Below, one piece after another: positions 43,047-52,394 of a stretch of 64,000 bases of DNA (position 1 is its first letter; every line of letters begins with the position of its first letter). A program made the position numbers and the translations under genes. The stretch lies in NCBI GenBank assembly GCA_019745325.1, contig JAIETK010000008.1, positions 248,001 to 312,000 of the forward strand, read 5' to 3'. The notes under the pieces were generated by a model. It ran no database searches and was not told where the DNA came from. It saw only the letters and a list, made by a program, of their open reading frames with translations. The stretch is from Nitrosomonas sp. GTDB lineage: Bacteria; Pseudomonadota; Gammaproteobacteria; Burkholderiales; Nitrosomonadaceae.

Positions 43047-43533
43047 TTCCAAACCTTACGTGTTCATTTTATTAATTTCCTGATCCCAATCGAGTGGGAT
43101 AGATTTTTTGGTATACGTAGTTGTGATGACGAGGTCTGGGTTTTATATTTTTATAATAGCTTATGTTTATCAATTATTTATTTCTTTTTCTTAATGTATT
43201 TGTTATGTTAAAAAAACTTTCTGAGCTTTCTGAGACGTATTTATTTTAATTTTAAGTAATTCAATATTGTATTAGAACCCGGTTAACTACTGCTATCCTG
43301 CCGTACGGTCACGTTTAAGGTAACAGATTTTACATAAAGTTCCAAATACAAACTGATTTTTCTGTAATAATATTAGTGAATTTCTCACTGGTCTGTAAAA
43401 AACCAAAATATTCCAGAGAAAATTTGGACTCATTTTCCGGAAAGAATTTTTCAATGTGTTAATTTTTACAGAAAGAGGGCTAAAAAGAAATAAAAAAATA
43501 CCTCGCCATCGCTAATAAAACTTTCTTACCATC
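43047..43533. other. rne-rluC divergent region with the likely rne leader
   Basis: 487 bases of AT-rich sequence with no gene. In E. coli this interval carries a long 5' untranslated region through which RNase E controls its own mRNA; the length here is compatible. I see no hairpin strong enough to name by eye. Confidence 0.45.
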
Positions 43534-44550
43534 TTGAACGATCACCGTACAACAACTCCGAATCCCGGTAAGTTTCTGACATCAGTTTGCAAAGAGCATA
43601 TTGAAGAATCAGGCAATGATCAGCGGATTGATAATTTCCTGTTCAAGCGGCTGAAAAATATCCCGAAGAGTCATATCTATCAACTGCTCAGAAGCGGTCA
43701 AGTCCGCGTTAACGGAAAACGGATTGACGCCAAATACCGCTTGCAGCTTGGTGATCTGTTGCGTATCCCGCCGATTAGCGACCTGTCGAACCAAAGCCCT
43801 GCATCGCAAACTGCTATCAGTCCTCGCAAAATATATGCTTTCTCCATTTTGCATGAAGATGACGCTTTGCTGGTTATCAATAAGCCCAGCGGCATGGCTG
43901 TTCATGGTGGAAGTGGAGTCAGTTTTGGCGTAATCGAACAATTGCGGATGCAGAATCCATCCTGGAAATTTCTGGAACTCGTGCATCGGTTGGACCGGGA
44001 AACATCCGGTGTGTTACTTCTCGCTAAAAAAAGGAACGCATTAGTCGAGCTTCATCGTCAAATCCGTGAAGGATCGATGAAGAAACATTATTTAGCAATG
44101 GTCAAGGGGCAATGGCGCAACGCTAGACAACACGTCAAGCTGGCGCTCAACAAATATGTCGCCGCGAACGGTGAACGTCGCGTGGCCATATCGCCACAGG
44201 AACAGCCGAACAGTAAACCGGCGCATACGATTTTTACATTGCATAGTGCCTGGAAATCGTTCAGTTTATTGGATGCTGAGATCAAAACCGGGCGCACGCA
44301 TCAAATTCGCGTGCATCTGGCACATCTCGGTTTTCCCATTCTGGGCGATGATAAATACGGTGATTTTGAGATCAATAAGCAACTGGATAAAGCAACCGCG
44401 TCATATCGGCTGACGCGCATGTTTTTGCATGCGCATACACTGCAAATTGCGCATCCCGTTACAGGGATCACGATGACATTACAGGCGCCGCTGCCTGAGG
44501 ATTTGCGGAAATTTGTCGAGTGTTTGGATAGATCGGAAACAATCAGTTAG
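43534..44550 (+). CDS. rluC: 23S rRNA pseudouridine synthase RluC
   Basis: A 338-residue enzyme that makes pseudouridine at 23S positions 955, 2504 and 2580 (E. coli numbering). An N-terminal S4 domain (RIDNFLFKRLKNIPKSHIYQ) is followed by the catalytic domain with HRLDRETSGVLLLAK, where Asp is the nucleophile, and KTGRTHQIRVHLAHLGFPIL. No ATG is available near the start; TTG at 43534 is taken, which leaves a roughly 30-residue leader before the S4 domain. The divergent pairing with rne supports RluC over RluD. Confidence 0.94.
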   Translation: MNDHRTTTPNPGKFLTSVCKEHIEESGNDQRIDNFLFKRLKNIPKSHIYQLLRSGQVRVNGKRIDAKYRLQLGDLLRIPPISDLSNQSPASQTAISPRKIYAFSILHEDDALLVINKPSGMAVHGGSGVSFGVIEQLRMQNPSWKFLELVHRLDRETSGVLLLAKKRNALVELHRQIREGSMKKHYLAMVKGQWRNARQHVKLALNKYVAANGERRVAISPQEQPNSKPAHTIFTLHSAWKSFSLLDAEIKTGRTHQIRVHLAHLGFPILGDDKYGDFEINKQLDKATASYRLTRMFLHAHTLQIAHPVTGITMTLQAPLPEDLRKFVECLDRSETIS

Positions 44551-44584
44551 AAGGCAAACAACCGGATACCCAAAATTTGATGGA

Positions 44585-45235
44585 TTACTCGGACTGATCC
44601 GGTTTGGCGGCAACCTTTCCAGTATCGAGCATGGTTTGCAGTACCTCCCAAACATTTTCTGCGATCATTGCTTGCGCCATTTCATTGGGATGTATCCCAT
44701 CCGGTTGAAAATAATCGTGTTTCTCGCCAAAGCCGGCGAGTAAGAATGGGATTAATTCAGTTTGATAGCTTTCAGCGAGTTGCTGGAAGATTGCCTGGAA
44801 CTTTTGCGTATAAGTAGCACCATAGTTGGGTGGTAATTGCATGCCGACAAGCAGCACCGCCGCATTAGCTTGCAAGCATTTCTCGATGATCGTTGCCAGA
44901 TTCTCATAAATGGATTTAATCGTCGCGCCGCGCAACCCGTCGTTGGCTCCCAACTCGAGAATCACGATCCCGGGCCGGTGATTCTCAAGTGCTTGCGCAA
45001 TTCGATTGCGGCCGCCCAGTGATGTTTCGCCGCTGACGCTGGCATTGATAATCCGATAGCTGGCATGCTGCGATTGCAGCCGTTGCGATAATAGATTAAC
45101 CCAACCGGCTTCTACCGGTATACCATAGCCGGTTGACAGGCTATCGCCAAAAACCATGACCGTTTTGCTCACCGCCGACGCAGGAGCCGCAAACGCGATA
45201 ACGATAAATAGAATCAACAGGAAGTTTTTTTTCAT
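44585..45235 (-). CDS. tesA: Arylesterase/thioesterase I (TesA-like SGNH hydrolase)
   Basis: 216 residues with a signal peptide (ending PASA), so periplasmic. SGNH blocks are intact: GDSLSTGYG (nucleophile Ser), a conserved Gly in SVSGETSLGG, Asn in LELGANDGLRG, and DGIHPNEMAQ (Asp/His). TesA enzymes hydrolyse acyl-CoA, aryl esters and lysophospholipids. The frame remains open upstream, but the signal peptide fixes the ATG at 45235. This ATG shares two bases with the ATG of the divergent ABC ATPase gene. Confidence 0.93.
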   Translation of the reverse strand: MKKNFLLILFIVIAFAAPASAVSKTVMVFGDSLSTGYGIPVEAGWVNLLSQRLQSQHASYRIINASVSGETSLGGRNRIAQALENHRPGIVILELGANDGLRGATIKSIYENLATIIEKCLQANAAVLLVGMQLPPNYGATYTQKFQAIFQQLAESYQTELIPFLLAGFGEKHDYFQPDGIHPNEMAQAMIAENVWEVLQTMLDTGKVAAKPDQSE

Positions 45236-45923
45236 GTTAGTGGATGACCAAAATAAACAATATGTTATTCGTACTGATGCGCTTACCAAGCAAGTAACAA
45301 CCGGTGAACAGCAACTGACCATTTTGCACGATATCAATTTGCAAATCGCATCCGGTGAAGCCGTGGCCATTATAGGCGCATCCGGATCCGGCAAATCGAC
45401 TTTGTTGGGTTTGCTGGCCGGATTGGATTTACCGACATCCGGGAAAGTTCATCTGGATTCGGTCGACATCTTCGCATTGGACGAAGACGAGCGGGCTGCT
45501 TTGCGCGGCAAAGTAATGGGTTTTGTGTTTCAATCGTTTCAACTGTTACCCGCTTTAACGGCGCTGGAGAATGTCATGTTGCCGTTGGAATTGGCGCGCA
45601 TTCGCGATGCCGAAACACCGGCCAAGCGCTTGCTGGAGCGGGTAGGGCTGGGGCAACGCTTGGATCACTATCCCAAGCAATTATCCGGAGGGGAGCAGCA
45701 ACGGGTAGCGATCGCACGGGCATTTGCGACCAATCCACAGTTATTGCTGGCTGACGAGCCGACGGGTAATCTCGACTCAGCAACCGGCACGCAAATTATC
45801 GAATTAATGTTCGAACTTAACCGCGAGCATGGCACGACACTGGTTTTGGTCACGCACGATGAAGCGTTGTCACGGCGTTGCTCGCGCCAGATCCGGCTGG
45901 TCGATGGACGGTTACTGCACTAA
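45234..45923 (+). CDS. ybbA: ABC transporter ATP-binding protein (YbbA/LolD-like)
   Basis: A 229-residue ATPase. Walker A GASGSGKSTLL, Q-loop VFQSFQLLPALTALENV, signature LSGGEQQRVAIARA, Walker B LLADEPTGNLDS and a switch His in VTHDEALS are complete. It pairs with the large FtsX-like permease 48 bases downstream; this pair (YbbAP) is thought to move lipophilic substrates or extract products from the inner membrane. Start ATG 45234 with AGGAAG nine bases upstream, inside the tesA signal-peptide codons. The divergent tesA neighbour is conserved with enterobacteria. Confidence 0.94.
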   Translation: MLVDDQNKQYVIRTDALTKQVTTGEQQLTILHDINLQIASGEAVAIIGASGSGKSTLLGLLAGLDLPTSGKVHLDSVDIFALDEDERAALRGKVMGFVFQSFQLLPALTALENVMLPLELARIRDAETPAKRLLERVGLGQRLDHYPKQLSGGEQQRVAIARAFATNPQLLLADEPTGNLDSATGTQIIELMFELNREHGTTLVLVTHDEALSRRCSRQIRLVDGRLLH

Positions 45924-45971
45924 TGGCTATTTCGCACGGTTTTTTTCATCATTTAAGTAGTCAACGCCACC

Positions 45972-48482
45972 ATGTATTCAATTAAATTACCTTTTCAAAT
46001 GATGCGCCGGGATTGGCGCGCGGGCGAATTGAATGTGCTGTTGCTGGCGCTGATCATTGCGGTGAGCGGCATGGTGACGGTCGGTTTCTTCGCGGAACGC
46101 GTCGAATTGGCCCTGGCTCGGGAGAGCAATCAGTTGCTGGGCGCGGATTTGTTACTGATCTCCAGTAAACCGGTACCTGCACATTTTGCCGAAGAAGCCG
46201 GCCGGTTAGGTCTTAAAATTTCATCGCTGACCAAATTTCCGAGCATGATTTCCAATGGCGAAGGAAATCTTCTGACGCAGATAAAAGCTGTGACGGATGG
46301 TTATCCATTGCGCGGGCGTGTTTATTTATCCAGCCAACCATCCAGCGCCGCCGCGTCGCAACCGCAGTTGCAAGCCGCGAATGGAATCCCGCCACGAGGT
46401 GCTATCTGGATCGATGAAAAAGTCATGGCGCAACTGGCACTGCGAAGCGGGGATGTTGTCGAAGTCGGCGCCACTCAGTTGATCGTGACCGAATTGATTG
46501 TGCGTGAGCCGGATCACTCGGTGGGATTCATCAATATGGGCGCGCGCGCCATGATAAATGCCGGTGATTTGGAAGCAACCGGTTTGATCCAGGAAGGCAG
46601 CCGCGTTTCTTACCAATTGCTGCTTGCCGGAGAGATCGATTCGGTGAAGCAATTTCGTGATTGGGCGAAAAAACGGTTGACTAATTATGAACGGCTGGAA
46701 GGGATTCGCGATGCCCGGCCTGAAATCAAGGCGGCATTGCAGCGCGCGGAAAAATTTTTGAATTTAACCGCGCTGGCCAGCGTGGTGCTGGCTGCGGCAG
46801 CGATTGCATTGGCGGTGCGCCGTTTTACCCAGCGGCATTTGGATGGCTGCGCCGTGATGCGCAGTCTGGGCGCCAGCCAGAACCAATTGCTGTTTTTATA
46901 TCTTGTTTACTTCATCAGTTTCGGAGTCATCGCCAGCGCGATCGGCTGCTTCATCGGTTTCGCCGGGCAACAAGCGCTGGCGCTGTGGCTGACAGGCATT
47001 ATCGAGACCGGCCTGCCTTGGCCAAGCGTTATGCCGGTGCTGCAAGGGTTGTTGCTGGGCTTAGTCTTGCTGCTGGGTTTTGCCTTGCCGCCGGTGCTAA
47101 ATCTGCGCAGCGTTCCGGCTTTGCGGGTATTGCGGCGTGATGCCGGTTTATCCAACTTTCACAGCATCGCCGGTTACTTATTAGGTTTGGCGGCTTTATC
47201 GCTGCTGTTCATTTGGAAAGCGCAAGACTTGAAACTGGGTCTTTATGTGGTAATCGGTTTTGCAGCCGCAATCGTCATCTTCGGTTGCCTTGGCTGGCTG
47301 CTGATCGGGATTCTGGCCAGTATCCGGCACCAGGCCGGCGGAGCTTGGCGCTATGGGCTCGCCAGTATCCGCCGCCGTTCGATTTCCAGCATTTTGCAAG
47401 CCGTAGCGCTCGGTTTAGGACTCATGGCATTGTTGATCCTGACGCTGATTCAGGATGATCTGGTTAAGGATTGGCACGCCAGCTTGCCGCCGGAAGCGCC
47501 GAATCATTTCCTGGTGAATATTCAGGCCGATCAATTACAGCCTTTGGAAGAATTTTTTCAGCACCATGCGATGGAACAACCCGCGATGGCGCCGATGGTC
47601 CGCGGACGCCTGGCGCAGATTAACGGCAAAAAAGTGTCTGCGAAAAATTATGCCGACGATTTACACGCTGAACGTCATATCCGGCGCGAATTCAATTTAT
47701 CCTGGGCGAACGAACTGGCGCTCGATAATCAAATCGTGCAGGGCGCCTGGTGGCAGGATGGCAGCAGTGAACCCGAGTTGTCGATCGAAGAAGGCATTGC
47801 AACGACCCTGCGCGTCAAACTGGGCGACACTTTGACCTTCGATATCGCAGGCAGTCATTTCACCGCAAAAATCACCAGTGTCCGGAAAGTCGATTGGGAT
47901 ACCTTCCGGGTCAACTTTTTTGTGCTGGTACCGGCAGGGCAACTGGAAAATTATCCGGTGAGTTATATCACCAGCTTTTATGTGCCGCCAACCGATCTTG
48001 CGGTCATACATGATCTGGTTAAAGCTTTCCCGAATATTCTGGTCGTCGATGTCGCATTGGTGATCTGGCAGGTACAGCAGATGATTCAGCAGGTTTCCCA
48101 GGCAATCGAATTTGTTTTCTTGTTTACTGTCCTGGCGGGCTTTGCAGTGTTATACGCCGCAATTGCCGCCACGCAGGATGAGCGCATTCAAGAAGCGGCG
48201 ATTTTCCGGGCGTTGGGCGCCAAGCGTGAGCAATTGTCGCGGGCTTGGGCTGCGGAATTCGCAATACTCGGCGGTCTGGCGGGATTTTTCGCATCCGCCG
48301 GCGCGACCGCGATGGGATTTGCCATCGGCAAGCATGTCTTGCATCTCGAATATACGTTCAATCCCTGGATTTGGGTGGTGGGAATTTCAACCGGCATTAT
48401 CGGCGTTTTAATTGCAGGATTGCTGGGCACGCGCTCGGCGCTTTCGACGCCGCCGCTATTGACGCTGCGGAAGCTAGGCTAA
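45972..48482 (+). CDS. ybbP: ABC transporter permease (YbbP, FtsX-like)
   Basis: An 836-residue MacB/FtsX-type permease with about ten membrane helices: one N-terminal (LNVLLLALIIAVSGMVTVGF), then groups near 265-440 and 470-490, and a C-terminal group near 710-830. Large periplasmic loops lie between. It follows ybbA and completes the YbbAP transporter. Such duplicated FtsX-domain permeases may work as mechanotransmission pumps rather than classical importers. The substrate is unknown. Confidence 0.92.
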   Translation: MYSIKLPFQMMRRDWRAGELNVLLLALIIAVSGMVTVGFFAERVELALARESNQLLGADLLLISSKPVPAHFAEEAGRLGLKISSLTKFPSMISNGEGNLLTQIKAVTDGYPLRGRVYLSSQPSSAAASQPQLQAANGIPPRGAIWIDEKVMAQLALRSGDVVEVGATQLIVTELIVREPDHSVGFINMGARAMINAGDLEATGLIQEGSRVSYQLLLAGEIDSVKQFRDWAKKRLTNYERLEGIRDARPEIKAALQRAEKFLNLTALASVVLAAAAIALAVRRFTQRHLDGCAVMRSLGASQNQLLFLYLVYFISFGVIASAIGCFIGFAGQQALALWLTGIIETGLPWPSVMPVLQGLLLGLVLLLGFALPPVLNLRSVPALRVLRRDAGLSNFHSIAGYLLGLAALSLLFIWKAQDLKLGLYVVIGFAAAIVIFGCLGWLLIGILASIRHQAGGAWRYGLASIRRRSISSILQAVALGLGLMALLILTLIQDDLVKDWHASLPPEAPNHFLVNIQADQLQPLEEFFQHHAMEQPAMAPMVRGRLAQINGKKVSAKNYADDLHAERHIRREFNLSWANELALDNQIVQGAWWQDGSSEPELSIEEGIATTLRVKLGDTLTFDIAGSHFTAKITSVRKVDWDTFRVNFFVLVPAGQLENYPVSYITSFYVPPTDLAVIHDLVKAFPNILVVDVALVIWQVQQMIQQVSQAIEFVFLFTVLAGFAVLYAAIAATQDERIQEAAIFRALGAKREQLSRAWAAEFAILGGLAGFFASAGATAMGFAIGKHVLHLEYTFNPWIWVVGISTGIIGVLIAGLLGTRSALSTPPLLTLRKLG

Positions 48483-48486
48483 TTCC

Positions 48487-49686
48487 ATGTCCATGCCGGT
48501 TTTGCCAGTGCCGCAATTCAAAGCGCTTCCGCCGCTGAGTCTGTATGTTCATATCCCCTGGTGCCTGAAAAAATGCCCGTACTGCGATTTCAATTCGCAT
48601 GAAATCCGCGAGCAGGGCAATCAGGCGCTCGAAGACGATTATGTGAAGGCGTTGATCAAAGACCTTGAATCGGCGTTGCCGGATATTTGGGGCAGGCGGC
48701 TCAGCACCATTTTTTTCGGCGGCGGCACTCCCAGCCTTTTTAGCGCGAACGCGATCGACACGCTGTTAACTGCTATCCGCATGCTGCTGCCGGTGGAGCA
48801 TTTCGCGGAAATTACCCTGGAAGCCAACCCCGGCACCTTTGAAGCGCAAAAATTCGCCGATTACCGCAAAGCCGGTATTAACCGGCTATCCATCGGCATA
48901 CAAAGTTTTAACCGGCAACACCTGCAAGCGCTCGGCCGCGTGCATGACGACCAGGAAGCGCACCGTGCGGTCGAGATCGCGATGAAAAATTTCGATAATA
49001 TCAATCTCGATTTGATGTACGCGCTACCCCGGCAATCCTTGCAGGAAGCGCAGCATGATATCGAAACGGCTTGCGCGCTGGGTGTCACGCATATTTCCGC
49101 CTATCACTTGACCCTGGAACCCAACACGCTGTTTTACCGCTACCCGCCGAAACTTCCGGATGACGAGCAGGCCGCGCAAATGCAGGAAATCATCGAGTTA
49201 ACCGCTGCCAATCATCACTACCGCCACTACGAGACTTCCGCATTTGCGCAAACCGGCAAGGAATCCCGCCACAATCTGAATTACTGGCTGTTCGGCGACT
49301 ATCTCGGCATCGGCGCCGGCGCCCACAGTAAAATCAGCTTTGCCGATAAAATCGTGCGCCAGATGCGCTATAAACAACCCAAAGAATACTTGGCCAAAGC
49401 GCATGCCGGGGATTCGCTGATTCAAACGCAGCAGCAATTGACGATCGATGACCGGGGTTTTGAATTCATGATGAACGCGCTGCGGCTTTCCAGCGGTTTT
49501 GACACGGTTTTATTTCGCGAGCGGACCGGACTGCCCATCGCTGCCGTGCAAACACAGCTTGAAGAAGCCGAACAGCGCGGCTTGCTGGTGTACGATCACC
49601 TGCGCATCAAGCCGACCGTGCTCGGGCGGCGTTTTCTCAACGATCTGCTGCAAATCTTTCTGCCTGAAAATAATCCCGCCGGATAA
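48487..49686 (+). CDS. hemW: Heme chaperone HemW (radical SAM)
   Basis: A 399-residue radical-SAM protein. The iron-sulfur motif CLKKCPYCDFNSH is near residue 30; GGGTPSL, TLEANPGTFE and GIQSFNRQHLQALGR follow, and a HemN-like C-terminal domain is present (about 320-395). Annotated in older genomes as oxygen-independent coproporphyrinogen III oxidase, HemW instead inserts heme into respiratory enzymes; the single Cys after CxxxCxxC that HemN requires is absent, so HemW is preferred. It starts four bases after ybbP. Confidence 0.94.
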   Translation: MSMPVLPVPQFKALPPLSLYVHIPWCLKKCPYCDFNSHEIREQGNQALEDDYVKALIKDLESALPDIWGRRLSTIFFGGGTPSLFSANAIDTLLTAIRMLLPVEHFAEITLEANPGTFEAQKFADYRKAGINRLSIGIQSFNRQHLQALGRVHDDQEAHRAVEIAMKNFDNINLDLMYALPRQSLQEAQHDIETACALGVTHISAYHLTLEPNTLFYRYPPKLPDDEQAAQMQEIIELTAANHHYRHYETSAFAQTGKESRHNLNYWLFGDYLGIGAGAHSKISFADKIVRQMRYKQPKEYLAKAHAGDSLIQTQQQLTIDDRGFEFMMNALRLSSGFDTVLFRERTGLPIAAVQTQLEEAEQRGLLVYDHLRIKPTVLGRRFLNDLLQIFLPENNPAG

Positions 49687-49730
49687 TGCGCTAAAATCGC
49701 AACCTCGATTTTTTGCTGAAGGTAAACACG

Positions 49731-50528
49731 ATGGCGTATATCAAACCGGAAGAAATCATCGAAAACATGCTGCAAGCGGGCGCTAAAAAAGCCGGTTTGC
49801 CGGTAAAGCAACTGTTGATCCGCGGATTTCTGGCGGGCGCTTTCCTGGGCTATGCGACGACCTTGGCAATCCTGGCGGCAACCCAAACCGGCTGGGGGAT
49901 GGCGGGCGCGCTGGTGTTTCCGGTTGGGTTTGTGATGATCGTGCTGCTCGGATTGGAACTGGCGACCGGTAATTTCGCGTTGATTCCCATTGCAGTCGCA
50001 GATCGCCGGACAACTTTTTCGCTTTTGCTCAAAAACTGGACCTGGGTACTGATCGGCAACCTCGCCGGCAGCGTTGCCTACGCCTATTTGTATTGCATCG
50101 TCGCCACCAAAATGGGCGCCATCGACCCGGCCACCTTGCCGGCGTTGCAACGAACCATCGGCATTGCCGAGACCAAAACGCTCGAATACGCTAAGCTTGG
50201 TTTCGACGGAACCATCGCCGCTTTCGTCAGCGCCATGCTGTGCAACTGGATGGTTACGTTGGGGGCGGTCATGTCATTCACCTCAACCGCCACCATCGGC
50301 AAAATCGCCGCCATGTGGCTGCCGATCATGACTTTCTTCGGTTTAGGCTACGAACACGCGATCGTCAACATGTTCGTCATTCCCGCCGGCATCTGGCTCG
50401 GCGCGGATATTACCATCGCCGACTGGTGGCTGTGGAACGGATTGCCGGTGATTGCGGGGAATTTATTCGGCGGGATGATTTTTACCGGATTTTTGTTGTA
50501 TTGGAGTTATGGTAAAGCTGCGGGTTAA
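49731..50528 (+). CDS. Formate/nitrite transporter family channel
   Basis: A 265-residue pentameric FNT channel with six membrane helices. Family segments are AYIKPEEIIENMLQAGAKKA, LLGLELATGNFALIPIAVAD (near the first helix break) and GFDGTIAAFVSAMLCNWMVT; the second break is LGYEHAIVNMFVIPAGIWLG, including the central His. ATG 49731 with AAGG upstream. In an ammonia oxidiser such a channel could export nitrite formed from ammonia, but formate or nitrite import is equally possible from sequence alone. Single gene. Confidence 0.92.
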   Translation: MAYIKPEEIIENMLQAGAKKAGLPVKQLLIRGFLAGAFLGYATTLAILAATQTGWGMAGALVFPVGFVMIVLLGLELATGNFALIPIAVADRRTTFSLLLKNWTWVLIGNLAGSVAYAYLYCIVATKMGAIDPATLPALQRTIGIAETKTLEYAKLGFDGTIAAFVSAMLCNWMVTLGAVMSFTSTATIGKIAAMWLPIMTFFGLGYEHAIVNMFVIPAGIWLGADITIADWWLWNGLPVIAGNLFGGMIFTGFLLYWSYGKAAG

Positions 50529-50923
50529 ATTTATAATTATCAATGCAATAGAATAAAAAATTAACTATTTGCTAATATTGAATTATCGATCTGCGGGATT
50601 ATCAGAAGCCTACAAGCATTCAAACTTCTGGAAGTGAGTTAGCGGGGATATTCAGATACCAAACAAAAAAACAAATCATGGGTTTCCAGCAATCGGTTTA
50701 AGTGCTGGTTGACTATCGACCAAAACAAGGCAGGTTTAAACCACCAAAAGCCTAAGAGGCACGCCGCCGACCGGCGCGAAGGGTATGCCTCGCAAGGGGC
50801 ATACTGCCCGATCCCTAACGCGGATTGACTTGTTCCTGATTTTTCCATATTGCTAAACAGCATTCTTTCGCCTGTTTCAAAGTATAATTTTTGTACTAGT
50901 CTTTATATTGAATTGATGCGCTT
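50529..50923. other. Boundary region before the AbiH gene
   Basis: No gene. Composition changes inside it. A segment at 50740-50825 is GC-rich and carries a 7-bp hairpin (GTATGCC at 50783-50789 with GGCATAC at 50798-50804); it could be a remnant of a mobile or repeat element. The last 80 bases are AT-rich and hold the promoter of the AbiH gene. Confidence 0.4.
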
Positions 50924-51826
50924 ATGGCAAAAAATTCGCTTTATATTATTGGAAATGGATTTGACCTTTACCATGATATCCCATCTTGCTATTGCGACTT
51001 TGGTATATATGTTAAATCCTCAAATTCACATCTGTACGAAATCTTCGAAAGATATATCCCGCGCGATGGTGATGGTAATTGGTCGAAATTTGAAGAAGCG
51101 CTTGCAGATATTGACGTTGAATCAATACTCGATGATATTCCTCTGGCTTATTATGGTGCTGATGATTGGAGTGATTCAGGGCATCATGATTTTCAATACG
51201 AAGTTGAGAAATTAGCTGATGCACTTTCAAACGATTTAAAGAAGATTTTTACACACTGGATACTTACCTTACAAATACCCGATTCTTTAACTTGTCAGAC
51301 TCCTCTTTTGAATCTTGATTTAGGTGCAAGCTATTTAAGCTTTAATTACACTAACACCTTGGAAAAACTTTACCATGTGAATCCTAGCAAAATATTATAT
51401 ATACATAATAAAGCAATTGACTTAACTTCTGATCTCATTCTCGGACATGCTTTTAACCCCAAAAATAGGCCATCATTAAACCAAGATTGTGACTTAGAAA
51501 GTCAGGATACTCGGATAACTGAAGCCAATTTTATCCTTGATGATTATTTTTCTCGTACCTATAAACCGGTTGATTTTGTGATTCGTGAGCATGAATCTTT
51601 TTTTGATTTACTAACGAATACTAATAAGATTTATGTTTTAGGACATTCTTTATCTTCGGTAGATGTCCCTTACTTTAAACAGATTGTGAATCGAGTAGCT
51701 GATTCAGAACCAGATTGGACGATAACTTATTATTGCGAATCCGAGATTAGTAGTTTTAAAAAAACTTTGTTGGGACTGGGCGTATCAGAGGCAAAAATTA
51801 ATTTTATAGAGATGTGTGATGTGTGA
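50924..51826 (+). CDS. AbiH-family phage abortive-infection protein
   Basis: A 300-residue protein matching the AbiH family: N-terminal LYIIGNGFDLYHDIPSCYCD, a middle LSFNYTNTLEKLYH with YIHNKA, LGHAFNP and a C-terminal YVLGHSLSSVDVPYFKQIV. AbiH was found as a lactococcal abortive-infection gene; its mechanism is not established. Codons are markedly AT-rich and differ from flanking housekeeping genes, as expected for a transferred defence gene. No strong ribosome-binding site is visible. A HicB-like antitoxin gene lies 237 bases downstream. Confidence 0.88.
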   Translation: MAKNSLYIIGNGFDLYHDIPSCYCDFGIYVKSSNSHLYEIFERYIPRDGDGNWSKFEEALADIDVESILDDIPLAYYGADDWSDSGHHDFQYEVEKLADALSNDLKKIFTHWILTLQIPDSLTCQTPLLNLDLGASYLSFNYTNTLEKLYHVNPSKILYIHNKAIDLTSDLILGHAFNPKNRPSLNQDCDLESQDTRITEANFILDDYFSRTYKPVDFVIREHESFFDLLTNTNKIYVLGHSLSSVDVPYFKQIVNRVADSEPDWTITYYCESEISSFKKTLLGLGVSEAKINFIEMCDV

Positions 51827-52063
51827 TTTGTGATGATTATTTTTTTCCAAATAACCGAAATTATTATCCTAATTTATGCACGAATTTCACAAACACCTCA
51901 AAAAACTCGAAGACCTAACCGCCAGCGCCAACGCATCCTGCAAAGAATTCACCAATCTGTGTTAATAGCCCTGAGATTTCAAATTGAAAACTGCGGCAGT
52001 GCTGGCCATAAAATCGCATGGAATCAGGCGTTATCGTTAAAATGCACGCAAGGAGCGCATGAA

Positions 52064-52318
52064 ATGAAATTTGATCCTGAAGCCTATTCGATTACGATTC
52101 GTAAGGAAGAAATCGACGATGAAATTCTATACGTGGGTAGGGTAGCTGAATTCTCCAATATCAGCGTATATGAAGAAGACTTTGTGACTGCTCGAAATCT
52201 GGTTATCGATGCAATTCAAACACTGAAAAAAATCGCTGACGAAACGCACAAAGACTTTCCGCCGCCATACCTCGCAACATCCAACGAATTTCTGGAGCGA
52301 GCATCCTCATTTCGATAA
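52064..52318 (+). CDS. HicB-like antitoxin, without HicA
   Basis: 84 residues from ATG 52064, which has AGGAG eight bases upstream. The fold pattern FDPEAYSITIRKEEIDDEI, LYVGRVAEFSNISVYEED and ARNLVIDAIQTLKKI follows the RNase-H-like HicB antitoxin core (beta strands, then helix). The frame is open further upstream to 51830 but that part has no ribosome-binding site. No HicA-type toxin frame flanks it. A 29-codon frame at 51876-51965 (MHEFHKHLKKLEDLTASANA...) sits just upstream and may be the decayed start of another gene. The antitoxin may be an orphan or may act with AbiH. Confidence 0.68.
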   Translation: MKFDPEAYSITIRKEEIDDEILYVGRVAEFSNISVYEEDFVTARNLVIDAIQTLKKIADETHKDFPPPYLATSNEFLERASSFR

Positions 52319-52394
52319 ATGAAGTGGATTCAGATTTACAAAACCAATTATTAAAAACTCTGCTGTAACGTCAACCCAATTCGGCTTTCAAGCA

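Noticed and set aside
50639..50863. Minus-strand 74-codon frame before the AbiH gene
   Set aside because: No family motif or ribosome-binding site; it spans the GC-rich hairpin segment and may be a repeat remnant, not a gene.
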